A stretch of 64,000 bases of DNA from a bacterium. Lineage in GTDB: Bacteria; Zhuqueibacterota; Zhuqueibacteria; Residuimicrobiales; Oceaniaggregativiventaceae. The stretch is from assembly GCA_029565675.1 (NCBI GenBank), contig JAKQNP010000008.1, forward strand, positions 310,001 to 374,000, in the 5' to 3' direction. Made by a program: the position numbers and the translations under genes. This document shows positions 17,724-28,259 of the stretch, piece by piece; the first letter of the stretch is position 1, and each line of letters starts with the position of its first letter. Under the pieces are notes generated by a model. That model saw only the letters and a program-made list of their open reading frames with translations. It searched no databases and was not told where the DNA came from.

Positions 17724-17755
17724 TAGAAAAAAAGCGCACAAACCTCATATGCCTT

Positions 17756-18343
17756 ATGGATAGTCTTTCTCCAGCACAAAAAGATCTTTTTGAGCAAGTC
17801 GCATTTGAACATATGGATTCTCTCTATTCCACTGCATTGCGCATGACGAGAAATCCACAAGAAGCAGAAGACCTTGTGCAAGAAACTTATATGCGCGCTT
17901 TTCGTTTCTTTGCGCAGTTCCAACCCGGCACCAATTTTAAAGCCTGGATTTTCAAAATCCTCACCAATACTTTTATCAATCGCTATCGAAAAAAAGTCCG
18001 TGCCCCGCAATCCGTCCAATATGACAAAGTTGAATACACCCTTCAAGACAACACCCAGGAATCATCCCCTGTCGAGTTGCCGGACGCCGGCGAAACAGAC
18101 TATAAGAAGCTCTTCGATGATCAAATCGCTGCCGCGCTCACCAAATTGTCGGATGAGTTTCGTATGGTCGTCATGCTGGCAGATGTTGAAGATTTTTCCT
18201 ATAAAGAAATCGCTGACATGCTCGATATCCCTATCGGCACCGTGATGTCTCGCCTTTTTCGCGGTCGACAGTTCCTGCAAAAACAACTCAAGGAATACGC
18301 CAGCAGGGAAGGCTATATTCAGCGAGATCCCGATTCGATCTAG
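17756..18343 (+). CDS. ECF-type RNA polymerase sigma factor
   Basis: 195 residues. Region 2 ([20 protein letters not shown], then [22 protein letters not shown]) and region 4 ([20 protein letters not shown] and [20 protein letters not shown]) are both complete. No anti-sigma gene is adjacent. The following gene encodes DsbD, 84 bases on, so thiol or envelope stress control is possible but not shown. Confidence 0.92.
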   Translation: MDSLSPAQKDLFEQVAFEHMDSLYSTALRMTRNPQEAEDLVQETYMRAFRFFAQFQPGTNFKAWIFKILTNTFINRYRKKVRAPQSVQYDKVEYTLQDNTQESSPVELPDAGETDYKKLFDDQIAAALTKLSDEFRMVVMLADVEDFSYKEIADMLDIPIGTVMSRLFRGRQFLQKQLKEYASREGYIQRDPDSI

Positions 18344-18427
18344 CATCACTTTTTGCCTTCATCTGTGATTCAACCTTATACCTCTGAATACAAAAGCTCC
18401 TATGGTCGATCTAGAGAGGATCATGCA

Positions 18428-20236
18428 ATGGAAAACCGCTTTGCTGTCATTTTGTTGTTTGCCCTCCTTTCAACAGGTTTTGCCCAATTCGGCAATGATC
18501 CACAAATTTTGCAAATCGAACCCTCTGCTTCAGTCGATCAAGTCGTTCCCGGAATCGATTTCCAAATTTCTGTGGTTGTTCATATTCAAAAGGGTTACCA
18601 CATCAATTCTCACACCCCTGCAGCCGACTTTTTTATCCCGACTCGCCTGGAATTCAAACCACAGTCCGAAGTGGAGATATTGCCGGTCCGCTATCCTGAA
18701 CACAAGCTGGTAAAGTTTTCGTTTTCTGAAGAAAAATTGGCGGTTTATGAAGAGACGATAACCATTGCCGCTGGCATAAGAGTCGCAAGTCGGTTTGTTC
18801 CGGATTCCTTGCGGATCGAAGGAAAACTCGAATATCAGGGGTGTGATGACAAAACTTGCTTCGCCCCTTCTTCAGTTGCCTTTACGCTGATGTTGCCCAT
18901 TGCCGATGACCAAACTCCTGGAGAGGACCCCGGTTTGTCTGGCCTGCACAATAGCGGCGAGTTGCCAGACACTGATTCTGTTTTGACGGCGAATGAGCGC
19001 CGAGCGCAAGATATTTTGTCCCGGGGTTTGCCGTATGCGGTTATGGCCTTTTTTCTGATCGGGCTTGGCCTCAATCTAACCCCGTGTGTTTATCCCATCA
19101 TTCCGTTGACGGTCAGCTATTTCGCCGGACAAAAATCCACCAACCGATTTTCAAGCTTTCTCAATGCCCTGTTCTATCTGTTTGGAATCGCACTTTCATT
19201 TTCGCTGCTTGGATTGCTCTCTGCTCTCGCCGGCAAACAATGGGGATTTTTGTTTACCAGTCCCTGGTTTGTAGTAGCCATTGCCCTGATTATTCTGTCG
19301 ATGGCCGCAAGCCTCTTCGGTGTTTTCGAAGTCTCTGCTCCCAGTTGGCTGCTGAGCCGGGTCGGCGGCACCAAAGGCGGAACTCTGGGTGCGCTCTTTA
19401 TGGGATTAACGGTTGGCGTGGTGATCGCTCCCTGCGCAGCCGGGATGATCATCGGATTGGTCGGCCTGGTGGCGAAGATGGGTCTGGTTGCCCAGGGCAC
19501 ACTGCTCTTTTTTGTTATGGGCATCGGCCTTGGTTTGCCGTATTTGATACTCGGTACCTTTTCCGGTCTGCTGTCCAAACTTCCCCAGTCCGGCATGTGG
19601 ATGATCTGGGTGCGCAAATTGTTCGCTTTTGTTCTGATCGGCGTTGCCATCTATTTTCTCTTGCCACAGCTCGAACGCGTTGCGGATTCTTTTGCATTTG
19701 CCACCGGTTTCCTGGCGCTTTTCAGCGGCTTGTTGCTCGGTTTCCTCGATCGGCAACCCGGCTATACCCGCGGTTTTAAAATCGGCAAGGCTGTGTTTGG
19801 TCTTTTGCTCATGGTTTATGGTCTTTTTGCAGTCGGACAAGCAATTGAAAAGAAAGCGCAAGTTGCACCGACTCAGAGCGCCATCGCCTGGAATGTGGGC
19901 TCGATCGGCTCGATTGAATCGGCCTTGGTTGCTGGAAAACCAACGTTTATTGATTTTTATGCGGATTGGTGTGCTCCATGTAAGGAGTTGGATCAAAAGA
20001 CATTTGCGGATAGTGCGGTAGTTCGGCTGGCCAGACAAATCACCATGATCAAAGTCGATTGCACTCGCTCGACTGAGGAAAGCGAACGGCTGATGAAACA
20101 GTTCCAGGTCAGCGGCATGCCGACATTGGTGTTTATCGACAGAGAGGGGAATGAACTCACCGAATTGCGCGAGATCGGTTTTATCCCTCCTGCGGCAATG
20201 GCTGAAAAATTTACCCGGTTGTTGACTGAACAGTAG
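18428..20236 (+). CDS. dsbD: Protein-disulfide reductase DsbD
   Basis: 602 residues from ATG 18428, after AGAGAGGA. All three modules are present: an N-terminal periplasmic DsbD-alpha domain with the CDDKTC cysteine pair; a CcdA-like eight-helix membrane domain with cysteines in LNLTPCVYP and VIAPCAAGM; and a C-terminal thioredoxin domain with ADWCAPCKE. It carries electrons from cytoplasmic thioredoxin across the inner membrane to periplasmic disulfides. In-frame codons upstream (from 18353) lack a ribosome site and lie before the signal peptide. Confidence 0.93.
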   Translation: MENRFAVILLFALLSTGFAQFGNDPQILQIEPSASVDQVVPGIDFQISVVVHIQKGYHINSHTPAADFFIPTRLEFKPQSEVEILPVRYPEHKLVKFSFSEEKLAVYEETITIAAGIRVASRFVPDSLRIEGKLEYQGCDDKTCFAPSSVAFTLMLPIADDQTPGEDPGLSGLHNSGELPDTDSVLTANERRAQDILSRGLPYAVMAFFLIGLGLNLTPCVYPIIPLTVSYFAGQKSTNRFSSFLNALFYLFGIALSFSLLGLLSALAGKQWGFLFTSPWFVVAIALIILSMAASLFGVFEVSAPSWLLSRVGGTKGGTLGALFMGLTVGVVIAPCAAGMIIGLVGLVAKMGLVAQGTLLFFVMGIGLGLPYLILGTFSGLLSKLPQSGMWMIWVRKLFAFVLIGVAIYFLLPQLERVADSFAFATGFLALFSGLLLGFLDRQPGYTRGFKIGKAVFGLLLMVYGLFAVGQAIEKKAQVAPTQSAIAWNVGSIGSIESALVAGKPTFIDFYADWCAPCKELDQKTFADSAVVRLARQITMIKVDCTRSTEESERLMKQFQVSGMPTLVFIDREGNELTELREIGFIPPAAMAEKFTRLLTEQ

Positions 20237-20306
20237 AACCATCTGGTTGTTTCATCTCAAGCAGCTGGGACAGCTTTGTTTGCAGCGCCTGCCAATTTAA
20301 AAAGTG

Positions 20307-20335
20307 TTGTATTGGATGTGCGATATCGATATATT
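20307..20335 (+). promoter_or_regulatory. Possible promoter of the lipid kinase gene
   Basis: TTGTAT (20307-20312), 17-base spacer, TATATT (20330-20335), in the 192-base gap after dsbD. The leader would be about 87 bases. Confidence 0.4.
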
Positions 20336-20428
20336 TGCTAAAATCCACCATAATTGGCCCCCTGCCGTGGCACTGGGATTCAATCGGAACTTGAACTGCA
20401 GATCGACTTTTTTTGCTGGAACGGTTGA

Positions 20429-21319
20429 GTGGAACTGAAGCGCGTTAAATTTGTCCAGAATCCGAAATCGGGATTTATCAAAAGCCCGATCTTTATTCGC
20501 AAAGTCGTTGAACTGGCTTTGGAAGATGCCCCTTTCGAGTTTGATTTTGTTGAAACTCAATACCGCGGGCATGCGCACCAAATCGCGCTGGAGTGTGTCG
20601 AAGAAGGCTATGATGCAGTGGTGGTGGTTGGCGGCGACGGTACAGCCAACGAGGTGGCCTCTGCTCTGGTCCACACCCCCACAGCTCTGGGGATTATTCC
20701 AACCGGTTCGGGCAATGGCCTTGCGCGCGGTGTGAATATCCCGGTTTCGGTAAGGCGTGCCGCCCGTCTTTTGCTGACCGGCCGCATTCAACAAGTTGAT
20801 GCCGGACGCCTCGAGAACCGCTACTATTTTGTCGTCGCCGGGGTCGGTTTTGATGCTTTGGTGGGAAAGCTTTTCGATGACAGCAGTTTGCGCGGACCGC
20901 TGCCCTATTTTACCATTGGTTTTCGCGAGTTTCTCTTTTATAAACCTGAAGTTTTTATCTTGCGCTTTGACGGCAAACAAGTGGTTGCCCCCGCTCTCTT
21001 GATCGCAGTGGCCAACACCAAGCAATGGGGAAACGGCGCACTCATCGCCCCGCACGCCGAAGTCGATGACGGGTTGCTCGACGTCTGTATCCTCCACCGA
21101 GTCAAACTGCCTTATGCGCTTTACCATTTTCCAAAGCTCTTTACCGGCCAGATCGATAAAATCCGCAAATATGAGCGCTACCAGACAAAAGAAGTCGAGA
21201 TCATCCGTGAAACACCCGGCCCTTTTCACGCTGACGGCGAACCAGGCGAAGGAAAAACCTCGCTCAAATTTTCCATCGAACCACGTGCGCTTAAAATCAT
21301 CACTCCCTCTCATCGGTAA
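20429..21319 (+). CDS. Diacylglycerol kinase / YegS-family lipid kinase
   Basis: 296 residues from GTG 20429. The catalytic core has VVVGGDGTANEVASAL and IIPTGSGNGLARG, the two glycine-rich signatures of the DAGK_cat domain, followed by the C-terminal YegS/LCB5 domain ending in FHADGEPGEG. It phosphorylates diacylglycerol, sphingoid or related lipids; which one is unknown. No signal peptide. The convergent lamin-tail gene ends one base later on the other strand. Confidence 0.88.
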   Translation: MELKRVKFVQNPKSGFIKSPIFIRKVVELALEDAPFEFDFVETQYRGHAHQIALECVEEGYDAVVVVGGDGTANEVASALVHTPTALGIIPTGSGNGLARGVNIPVSVRRAARLLLTGRIQQVDAGRLENRYYFVVAGVGFDALVGKLFDDSSLRGPLPYFTIGFREFLFYKPEVFILRFDGKQVVAPALLIAVANTKQWGNGALIAPHAEVDDGLLDVCILHRVKLPYALYHFPKLFTGQIDKIRKYERYQTKEVEIIRETPGPFHADGEPGEGKTSLKFSIEPRALKIITPSHR

Positions 21320-23977
21320 TCAGAGCTCACCTGCCACAACAACCGTCTGCACCTCCTCCTGCAAAAGCTGCTGATCGCGGTCAAGAACACGCAAGTGAAC
21401 GATATAAATCCCCATCCGGCATTTTTTACCAGTCCAGTCTTTGCCATCCCATAAGACACTTGCGCAATGCGCACTTTCCGCGTGGCTCAGCAGAGAACGG
21501 ATCAACCTTCCGGCTGCATCATAGATTTTTACATCGATCCTCGCAACCGGTTGAGGTATTTGGCACTGAATGACCGTTACATCTTCATACCCATCTCCAT
21601 CAGGCGAAAAGATCTTTGGTGTTATCGCAAGGGCAACCTTCTGCGAAGCGATCGGTGTATAGACACTGTTTTGCCTGCCCAATGTATGGCCGGACAGGTC
21701 AACCGAAGCAGCCCAATTCTCTGCTGCTGCACTGCTGATGAGCGGGGAAATCCGCTCCAACGATCGGCCTTTTAAATCATGGTCAAAATCGACTCTGTCC
21801 ATCATGAAACCGTTGGGGTCGAACAGACAGACCGCGTCCTGGCTGGCGAGTGAAGGAAAACGATCCAAAAGGCAAAACCGGGTCAGGCTGTCAGGCGACG
21901 TGAAATGAACGGGAGAACGGCTTAAAACCAACAGACTTTGACCGGCAAGCGGCAAGAGAGAATCCGCGAACAAAAAGTGTTGACTGGTATCGGCATCGCT
22001 GATCGACCATTGGCTGAGGAGAAATTGCTGCTCAGTGCGATTGACCAATTCAATCGCTTCACTTTGCCGGGCATCGGGATTGTTCAAAACCTCGTTTATG
22101 ACCAGTGGCGTTTGCGAATAGCTGATAAATGCAAAAAGATGTAGGGAATCGTTTTCGCAGATCTCGTCCTCTGCACAGTCAAGGCTGATTGTCGACTGAA
22201 TTTCTCCGGCGATGATGTTTTCCCATCGCAAAGAGAAAATTGCACATTCCTGAGGTTTTAGGTGGCGGCGTATTTCCTCTGCCTGGCTATATAAAGATTT
22301 GGGTGTCTTTGGGGTGACCACTTCGAGAATCAGGCGGAAATGGTCGATGTCCAGCAAACCATTGTTCTCAACAGCGACCTGGATCTCTGCGGTTTCTCCG
22401 GCCATTGGATACGGGCAAATCCATTTTGACAGCTCTTTTCGGATCGCCAGATCGCGGTCCCTGGGACTCGCGCTGTTGTAACGCCCGGGAGTGCTGCCGC
22501 TGATGTCTAGAGAACAGCACCAGTTCTCCGCGATCTCTCCTGATTGTTGCCAGCGGATGCGTTCCAGGGATTGCCCGATCTCACAGCCCATCTTTGCATC
22601 GTATTCTGCACGATCGATGAGATTGCCGGTCTGATCGCGCAATTCGATTGCATCACCTGAATTGTTCAATTCGGGTAAGGTGATGACCATTTGCTGATCG
22701 GTTGGCAACTGCTCGTGCAAGCGCCGGGTCAAAAGTATAAACCCATTTGGTTGTACAATGAAAGCGGGCAACTCAACGCTGCGAACGCGATCCTGGATTG
22801 ACCAATCAGCCAAGTCAACGGGCCAGGGATGTGGATTTGCGAGTTCAATCCACTCCTCGGTCGAACTGCTGGTAAAGGCTTGAATCTCATTGATCACCAA
22901 GTCACTTGGCTGCCCCTCCACTGTGACCGCTAGAGTACTGCGATTGTCGTTGGGATAGGTGTCCATCCCATCCAATTCGATCAACCCTTTTTGCTCTCCT
23001 GGGACAAGGATTAACCGGCTGAATCGGCCGACAAAAGAATCGCCAGGCGATAAAGCTGGACACTCGCACTGATCCAGCCACTCGATTTGATCAGCGGCAG
23101 GATCCATTCGTCTAAATTGCAGCAAACAAGGCTCGCTGCCCTGGTTGCTGAGCAAACGATTCAAATAATCGATCTGCAGAATTTCTCCGCGGTTGTGATC
23201 CGCGGCACGCGGCTGGAACTCTTTAGTTTCAATTGCCAAGTCGGTGTATGATGCTTGACAGGCGTTTCGTTCACCGCGGGTCGCGCCAGCCGGGTGCGGA
23301 CAGGCGAACCAATGGTCAGCCACAAATCCCGCGGACGATGGCTCGAGCCTTTCCAGGGAGCAAGTTGAGTTGATCTCCGGACCAAGACATGAATCAACGG
23401 TGATTTCTCGATGTCGAAGAAGGATAGAGGATTTTCCCCCATGCTCAAGCGGCAACTCATCGCATGGATACCAAGGCACACCTATATGCCTGCAAACGGC
23501 GGAATTAGTGATCCTGGTGGTGGACTGCAAACCGAGGTTGCTGCAGGCACAGAAAAGCTTACAGTTGCCATTTGTTGTCGGATGAGCAGGCAGGATTCTC
23601 AGCTCGACTGTCTCACCTCGCGTATTGGCCAGGCCGTTTTCACCCAGTTGTGCTGCATCGACCACAAAAAGGGGGGGTAGGGGAAGAATGAGGCTGTTAT
23701 AAAGGGAATTGTTTTCGAAGTAGCGGGACGGAAAGATAGTGCCATATTGCCCGGGATGCAAAAGGCTGGTTTCGCCAAATCCATGGATCGGACTGCTCGG
23801 TCCGTCAGACGCCAAGTGCCACCCGGCGAGATCAAGGGTATGCGGCCCGAGAGTAAAGATTTCGACAGATTCCTTGTCGCGCTCTTCGCCATCGGGATTG
23901 AACATAATCTCCGACACCACCACCTGTGCTGCCAGTGGCGCTGCCAGCAAAAAAAACAAACCTAAAATGCGATGCAA
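21320..23977 (-). CDS. Secreted protein with three lamin-tail domains and FlgD-like C-terminus
   Basis: 885 residues with a signal peptide (ILGLFFLLAAPLAA). Three lamin-tail-like units are marked by VVVSEIMFNP, LVINEIQAF and LVINEVLNN, each with an IEL/IEI-x-N core and a closing SLERI motif followed later by GxxN (TPGRYNSA, TLGRQNSV). Between units are CARDB-like Ig strands. The last ~100 residues (PKIFSPDGDGYED, then KIYDAAGRLIRSL and KCRMGIYIVHL) form a FlgD-like domain as in secreted proteins with C-terminal sorting. It lies 14 bases after the BrkB-family gene on the same strand. Lamin-tail proteins often accompany nucleases or adhesins; no nuclease motif is present. Confidence 0.85.
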   Translation of the reverse strand: MHRILGLFFLLAAPLAAQVVVSEIMFNPDGEERDKESVEIFTLGPHTLDLAGWHLASDGPSSPIHGFGETSLLHPGQYGTIFPSRYFENNSLYNSLILPLPPLFVVDAAQLGENGLANTRGETVELRILPAHPTTNGNCKLFCACSNLGLQSTTRITNSAVCRHIGVPWYPCDELPLEHGGKSSILLRHREITVDSCLGPEINSTCSLERLEPSSAGFVADHWFACPHPAGATRGERNACQASYTDLAIETKEFQPRAADHNRGEILQIDYLNRLLSNQGSEPCLLQFRRMDPAADQIEWLDQCECPALSPGDSFVGRFSRLILVPGEQKGLIELDGMDTYPNDNRSTLAVTVEGQPSDLVINEIQAFTSSSTEEWIELANPHPWPVDLADWSIQDRVRSVELPAFIVQPNGFILLTRRLHEQLPTDQQMVITLPELNNSGDAIELRDQTGNLIDRAEYDAKMGCEIGQSLERIRWQQSGEIAENWCCSLDISGSTPGRYNSASPRDRDLAIRKELSKWICPYPMAGETAEIQVAVENNGLLDIDHFRLILEVVTPKTPKSLYSQAEEIRRHLKPQECAIFSLRWENIIAGEIQSTISLDCAEDEICENDSLHLFAFISYSQTPLVINEVLNNPDARQSEAIELVNRTEQQFLLSQWSISDADTSQHFLFADSLLPLAGQSLLVLSRSPVHFTSPDSLTRFCLLDRFPSLASQDAVCLFDPNGFMMDRVDFDHDLKGRSLERISPLISSAAAENWAASVDLSGHTLGRQNSVYTPIASQKVALAITPKIFSPDGDGYEDVTVIQCQIPQPVARIDVKIYDAAGRLIRSLLSHAESAHCASVLWDGKDWTGKKCRMGIYIVHLRVLDRDQQLLQEEVQTVVVAGEL

Positions 23978-23991
23978 AACACACCTGCAGG

Positions 23992-25377
23992 TTAGCCGTC
24001 CAGTTTTTGTTGGCTTGAAGGTGTCATCCTGTTCCGCACCAGGTTTTGAATCGTGGTCTGGCGAAAGCCGGTTTCGAGTTTGCGGTCAACGCGTTGCTGA
24101 AATCGGGCAACTGCTTCGCTGACCGGTTTATCCTGGCAAATCGTGCACTCGGGATCTATCCCCTGTCTGCGCAAGGCCAAAATGATATCGATTGGTTTCA
24201 GTTTGTCGAGACTGATGGCAGGCACAAAACGAGATTTGCTTTCGTCTGTGGCATGCAGGAATGCGAGCTCTTTCAATCGTTCGGTCACCGTTTCGATATA
24301 AGGGGTAGGCACACCGAATTCCTGGCCGAGCTCCTCTGTGGTCGGCGGTTGTTCTCCCCGGTCGAATCGGCTGCTGCAGCGCAGAACGATTTTAAGGGCG
24401 ATATTTTCCAAAAACGATTGGCTATAGAGCTTTTTATCCTCATCGACGGTCAAACGGCTCAAGTTTTGATTGATAAAAGAAATTTCTGCGCTGATTAAAA
24501 TGATCGCCCAATTCATGTACAGCCAGAGCAAAAACATCGGTAAGGTGGCAAGACCCGCATAAACAGCTGCCTTGGGGCCATATTGGTACGAGGTCACGGC
24601 AAATCGGGCAAAGAACCAATTTGAAATTTGCCAAATCGTACCGCCGATGACGGTCGCGACCAGGGCGCTTTTCCATTTGACTTTGGTATTGGGAATAAAG
24701 GTCAGAATAAAGAAAAAGAAAATCCAACTGGCGAGCAGGGGCACAGTTTTGTTAAAGAGAAAACTGAATCCTGGAATGGAGTTTATTTTTTGTACCAAGG
24801 CGATGCTTTGCAACGAAGCGGTCAGACCGATGATGACCACCAAAAGCAGGGGAACCAGAAGAACGACGCTGATATAGTCCGTTATTTTGCGGTGCAAGGG
24901 TCGAGATTTTTTGATCTGCCAGATGTCGTTGAAGGCCCGTTCGATATTGTTGATGATGCTTAAAACCGAAAAGAGCAAAACCAGAACCCCGATCCCGCCG
25001 ATGACGCCGAAATTGATGTTGTTGACAGATTGGATAATTGTCGGTACGATTTTGTCGACAGCGACTTCTCCCAGCGGCTGAAAAAGCTGGTTGAGCGCTG
25101 GTTCCATCTGTTGGGTAAAGCCGAAGGCATTGAGCAAGGCAAAGCTCAATGCCAGCAGGGGGACGATCGACAAGAGGGTGTAATAAACCAGAGCCGAGGC
25201 GCGAGTCAGGAGGCGATCGCGAAAAAACGCGCGAAAGACAAAATAGAACAGTCGGATCTGCAAAACGAGAAACTCGGTCAGGCGGGAAAGCGTGACGTCA
25301 GGGTGATTGATATCCTCGCGCGCCAATTCGAGCAGGCGATCGACAGAATTGCGAATTGATCGCAGAAAAGTCATCAT
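23992..25377 (-). CDS. YihY/BrkB family inner-membrane protein with C-terminal winged-helix-like domain
   Basis: 461 residues. Six membrane segments with the family motifs ASALVYYTLLSIVPLLAL and YGPKAAVYAGLATLPMFLLW. The last ~150 residues are soluble and start with TTEELGQEFGVPTPYIETV, a helix-turn-helix-like stretch, then a region with CTICQDKP. The family was once labelled RNase BN, which is not supported; its function is unclear. It is translationally close to the lamin-tail gene. Confidence 0.85.
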   Translation of the reverse strand: MMTFLRSIRNSVDRLLELAREDINHPDVTLSRLTEFLVLQIRLFYFVFRAFFRDRLLTRASALVYYTLLSIVPLLALSFALLNAFGFTQQMEPALNQLFQPLGEVAVDKIVPTIIQSVNNINFGVIGGIGVLVLLFSVLSIINNIERAFNDIWQIKKSRPLHRKITDYISVVLLVPLLLVVIIGLTASLQSIALVQKINSIPGFSFLFNKTVPLLASWIFFFFILTFIPNTKVKWKSALVATVIGGTIWQISNWFFARFAVTSYQYGPKAAVYAGLATLPMFLLWLYMNWAIILISAEISFINQNLSRLTVDEDKKLYSQSFLENIALKIVLRCSSRFDRGEQPPTTEELGQEFGVPTPYIETVTERLKELAFLHATDESKSRFVPAISLDKLKPIDIILALRRQGIDPECTICQDKPVSEAVARFQQRVDRKLETGFRQTTIQNLVRNRMTPSSQQKLDG

Positions 25378-25557
25378 ATCTCACCAAATTAACGCTAAAA
25401 CCGCAAATAACTGCTTAAAAATAAATAAAAATTCTCTTCATGTCAAGGAGAAAGATTGGTTTTCCCACTTTGCCGATTTGGGCGTTTGTCATCACCTGCT
25501 TGTCCGGGCGGCGCTGATGTTATGGCTGGCTGAATCGATCGGCCGCCGGCGCTCCGA

Positions 25558-27269
<1,712 letters not shown>

Positions 27270-27289
27270 GAGAACGACTCCTATCGCTA

Positions 27290-28222
27290 TCAATGGGCAG
27301 TGCGCACGGCAACTTTTTTCGTTTTTTCGTTTTCCTGCCGGCGGTGCCATTCGTATACAATGGCGCTGGCGATGAAGATCGATGAGTAAGTACCGATGAC
27401 GATGCCGATGATCATGGCGAAGCTGAAATCGCGGATGACTTCGCCGCCGAAGAAATAGAGCACCACGACCACCAACAGAGTGGTCAACGAGGTGATGATC
27501 GTGCGGCTGATCGTTTGGTTGATGCTCGTGTTGATGATCGTATAAAGCGAATCGCGGCGCATAATTTTGAGATTTTCACGGATGCGGTCGTAGATGACGA
27601 TGGTGTCATTCAGAGAATATCCGACAATCGTTAAAAAAGCAGCGATGACGGTAAGGGTGATCTCGAGACCGAGCAAAGAAAAAATACCCAAGGTGATCAA
27701 CACGTCGTGAAAAAGAGCGATGACCGCCCCGACGGCGAATTTGAATTCAAAGCGCCAACTGACATAGATCAAAATGCCCAGCAGCGAGATGAGGATAGCC
27801 AGAATGGCTGAACGGCGCAATTCCCCGCCGATTTTCGGCCCAATTTCGTTAGCCGATAAAATCTCATACGCGTTGTCCGGGTAGTCAGCGCTGATTTGAT
27901 TTTCGATCATCAACGCGCTATCAGATCCTTCTTCCAACTGTTCAGTGCGAATGAGATATTCATTCGCCGATTTCATACCGATCTTTTTTATTTCTGCGTT
28001 TGCCATGTTGATTTTTTGCAGGCTGCTGCGCAGATCGCCGGCAGCAATCGGCTTCTCAAAAGCGAGTTGCAGCGATGTGCCGCCGGTAAAGTCGATGCCG
28101 TATTCGATGCCTTTGTGCAAAAGCATGGATACCAGACCGATCACGATTAAAGCGATCGAAAAAATGGCAGCGTATTTGCGCGCTCCCAGAAAGTCGATAA
28201 AAGTCTCATGGAAAAATTGCAT
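27290..28222 (-). CDS. secF: Protein translocase subunit SecF
   Basis: 310 residues with six membrane segments. GIDFTGGTSLQLAF near the start and VVGYSLNDTIVIYDRIREN are SecF signatures. With SecD it uses proton-motive force to pull preproteins through SecYEG. The start is preceded by GGAGAAAG and lies 37 bases after the secD stop. Confidence 0.95.
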   Translation of the reverse strand: MQFFHETFIDFLGARKYAAIFSIALIVIGLVSMLLHKGIEYGIDFTGGTSLQLAFEKPIAAGDLRSSLQKINMANAEIKKIGMKSANEYLIRTEQLEEGSDSALMIENQISADYPDNAYEILSANEIGPKIGGELRRSAILAILISLLGILIYVSWRFEFKFAVGAVIALFHDVLITLGIFSLLGLEITLTVIAAFLTIVGYSLNDTIVIYDRIRENLKIMRRDSLYTIINTSINQTISRTIITSLTTLLVVVVLYFFGGEVIRDFSFAMIIGIVIGTYSSIFIASAIVYEWHRRQENEKTKKVAVRTAH

Positions 28223-28259
28223 ATCTATTCTTTCTCCTCAAGAGTTTGAGTGGAATCGA

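Noticed and set aside
20297-21313. 338-codon open frame on the - strand opposite the lipid kinase gene
   Set aside because: Antisense to a conserved DAGK catalytic domain; no recognisable protein features.
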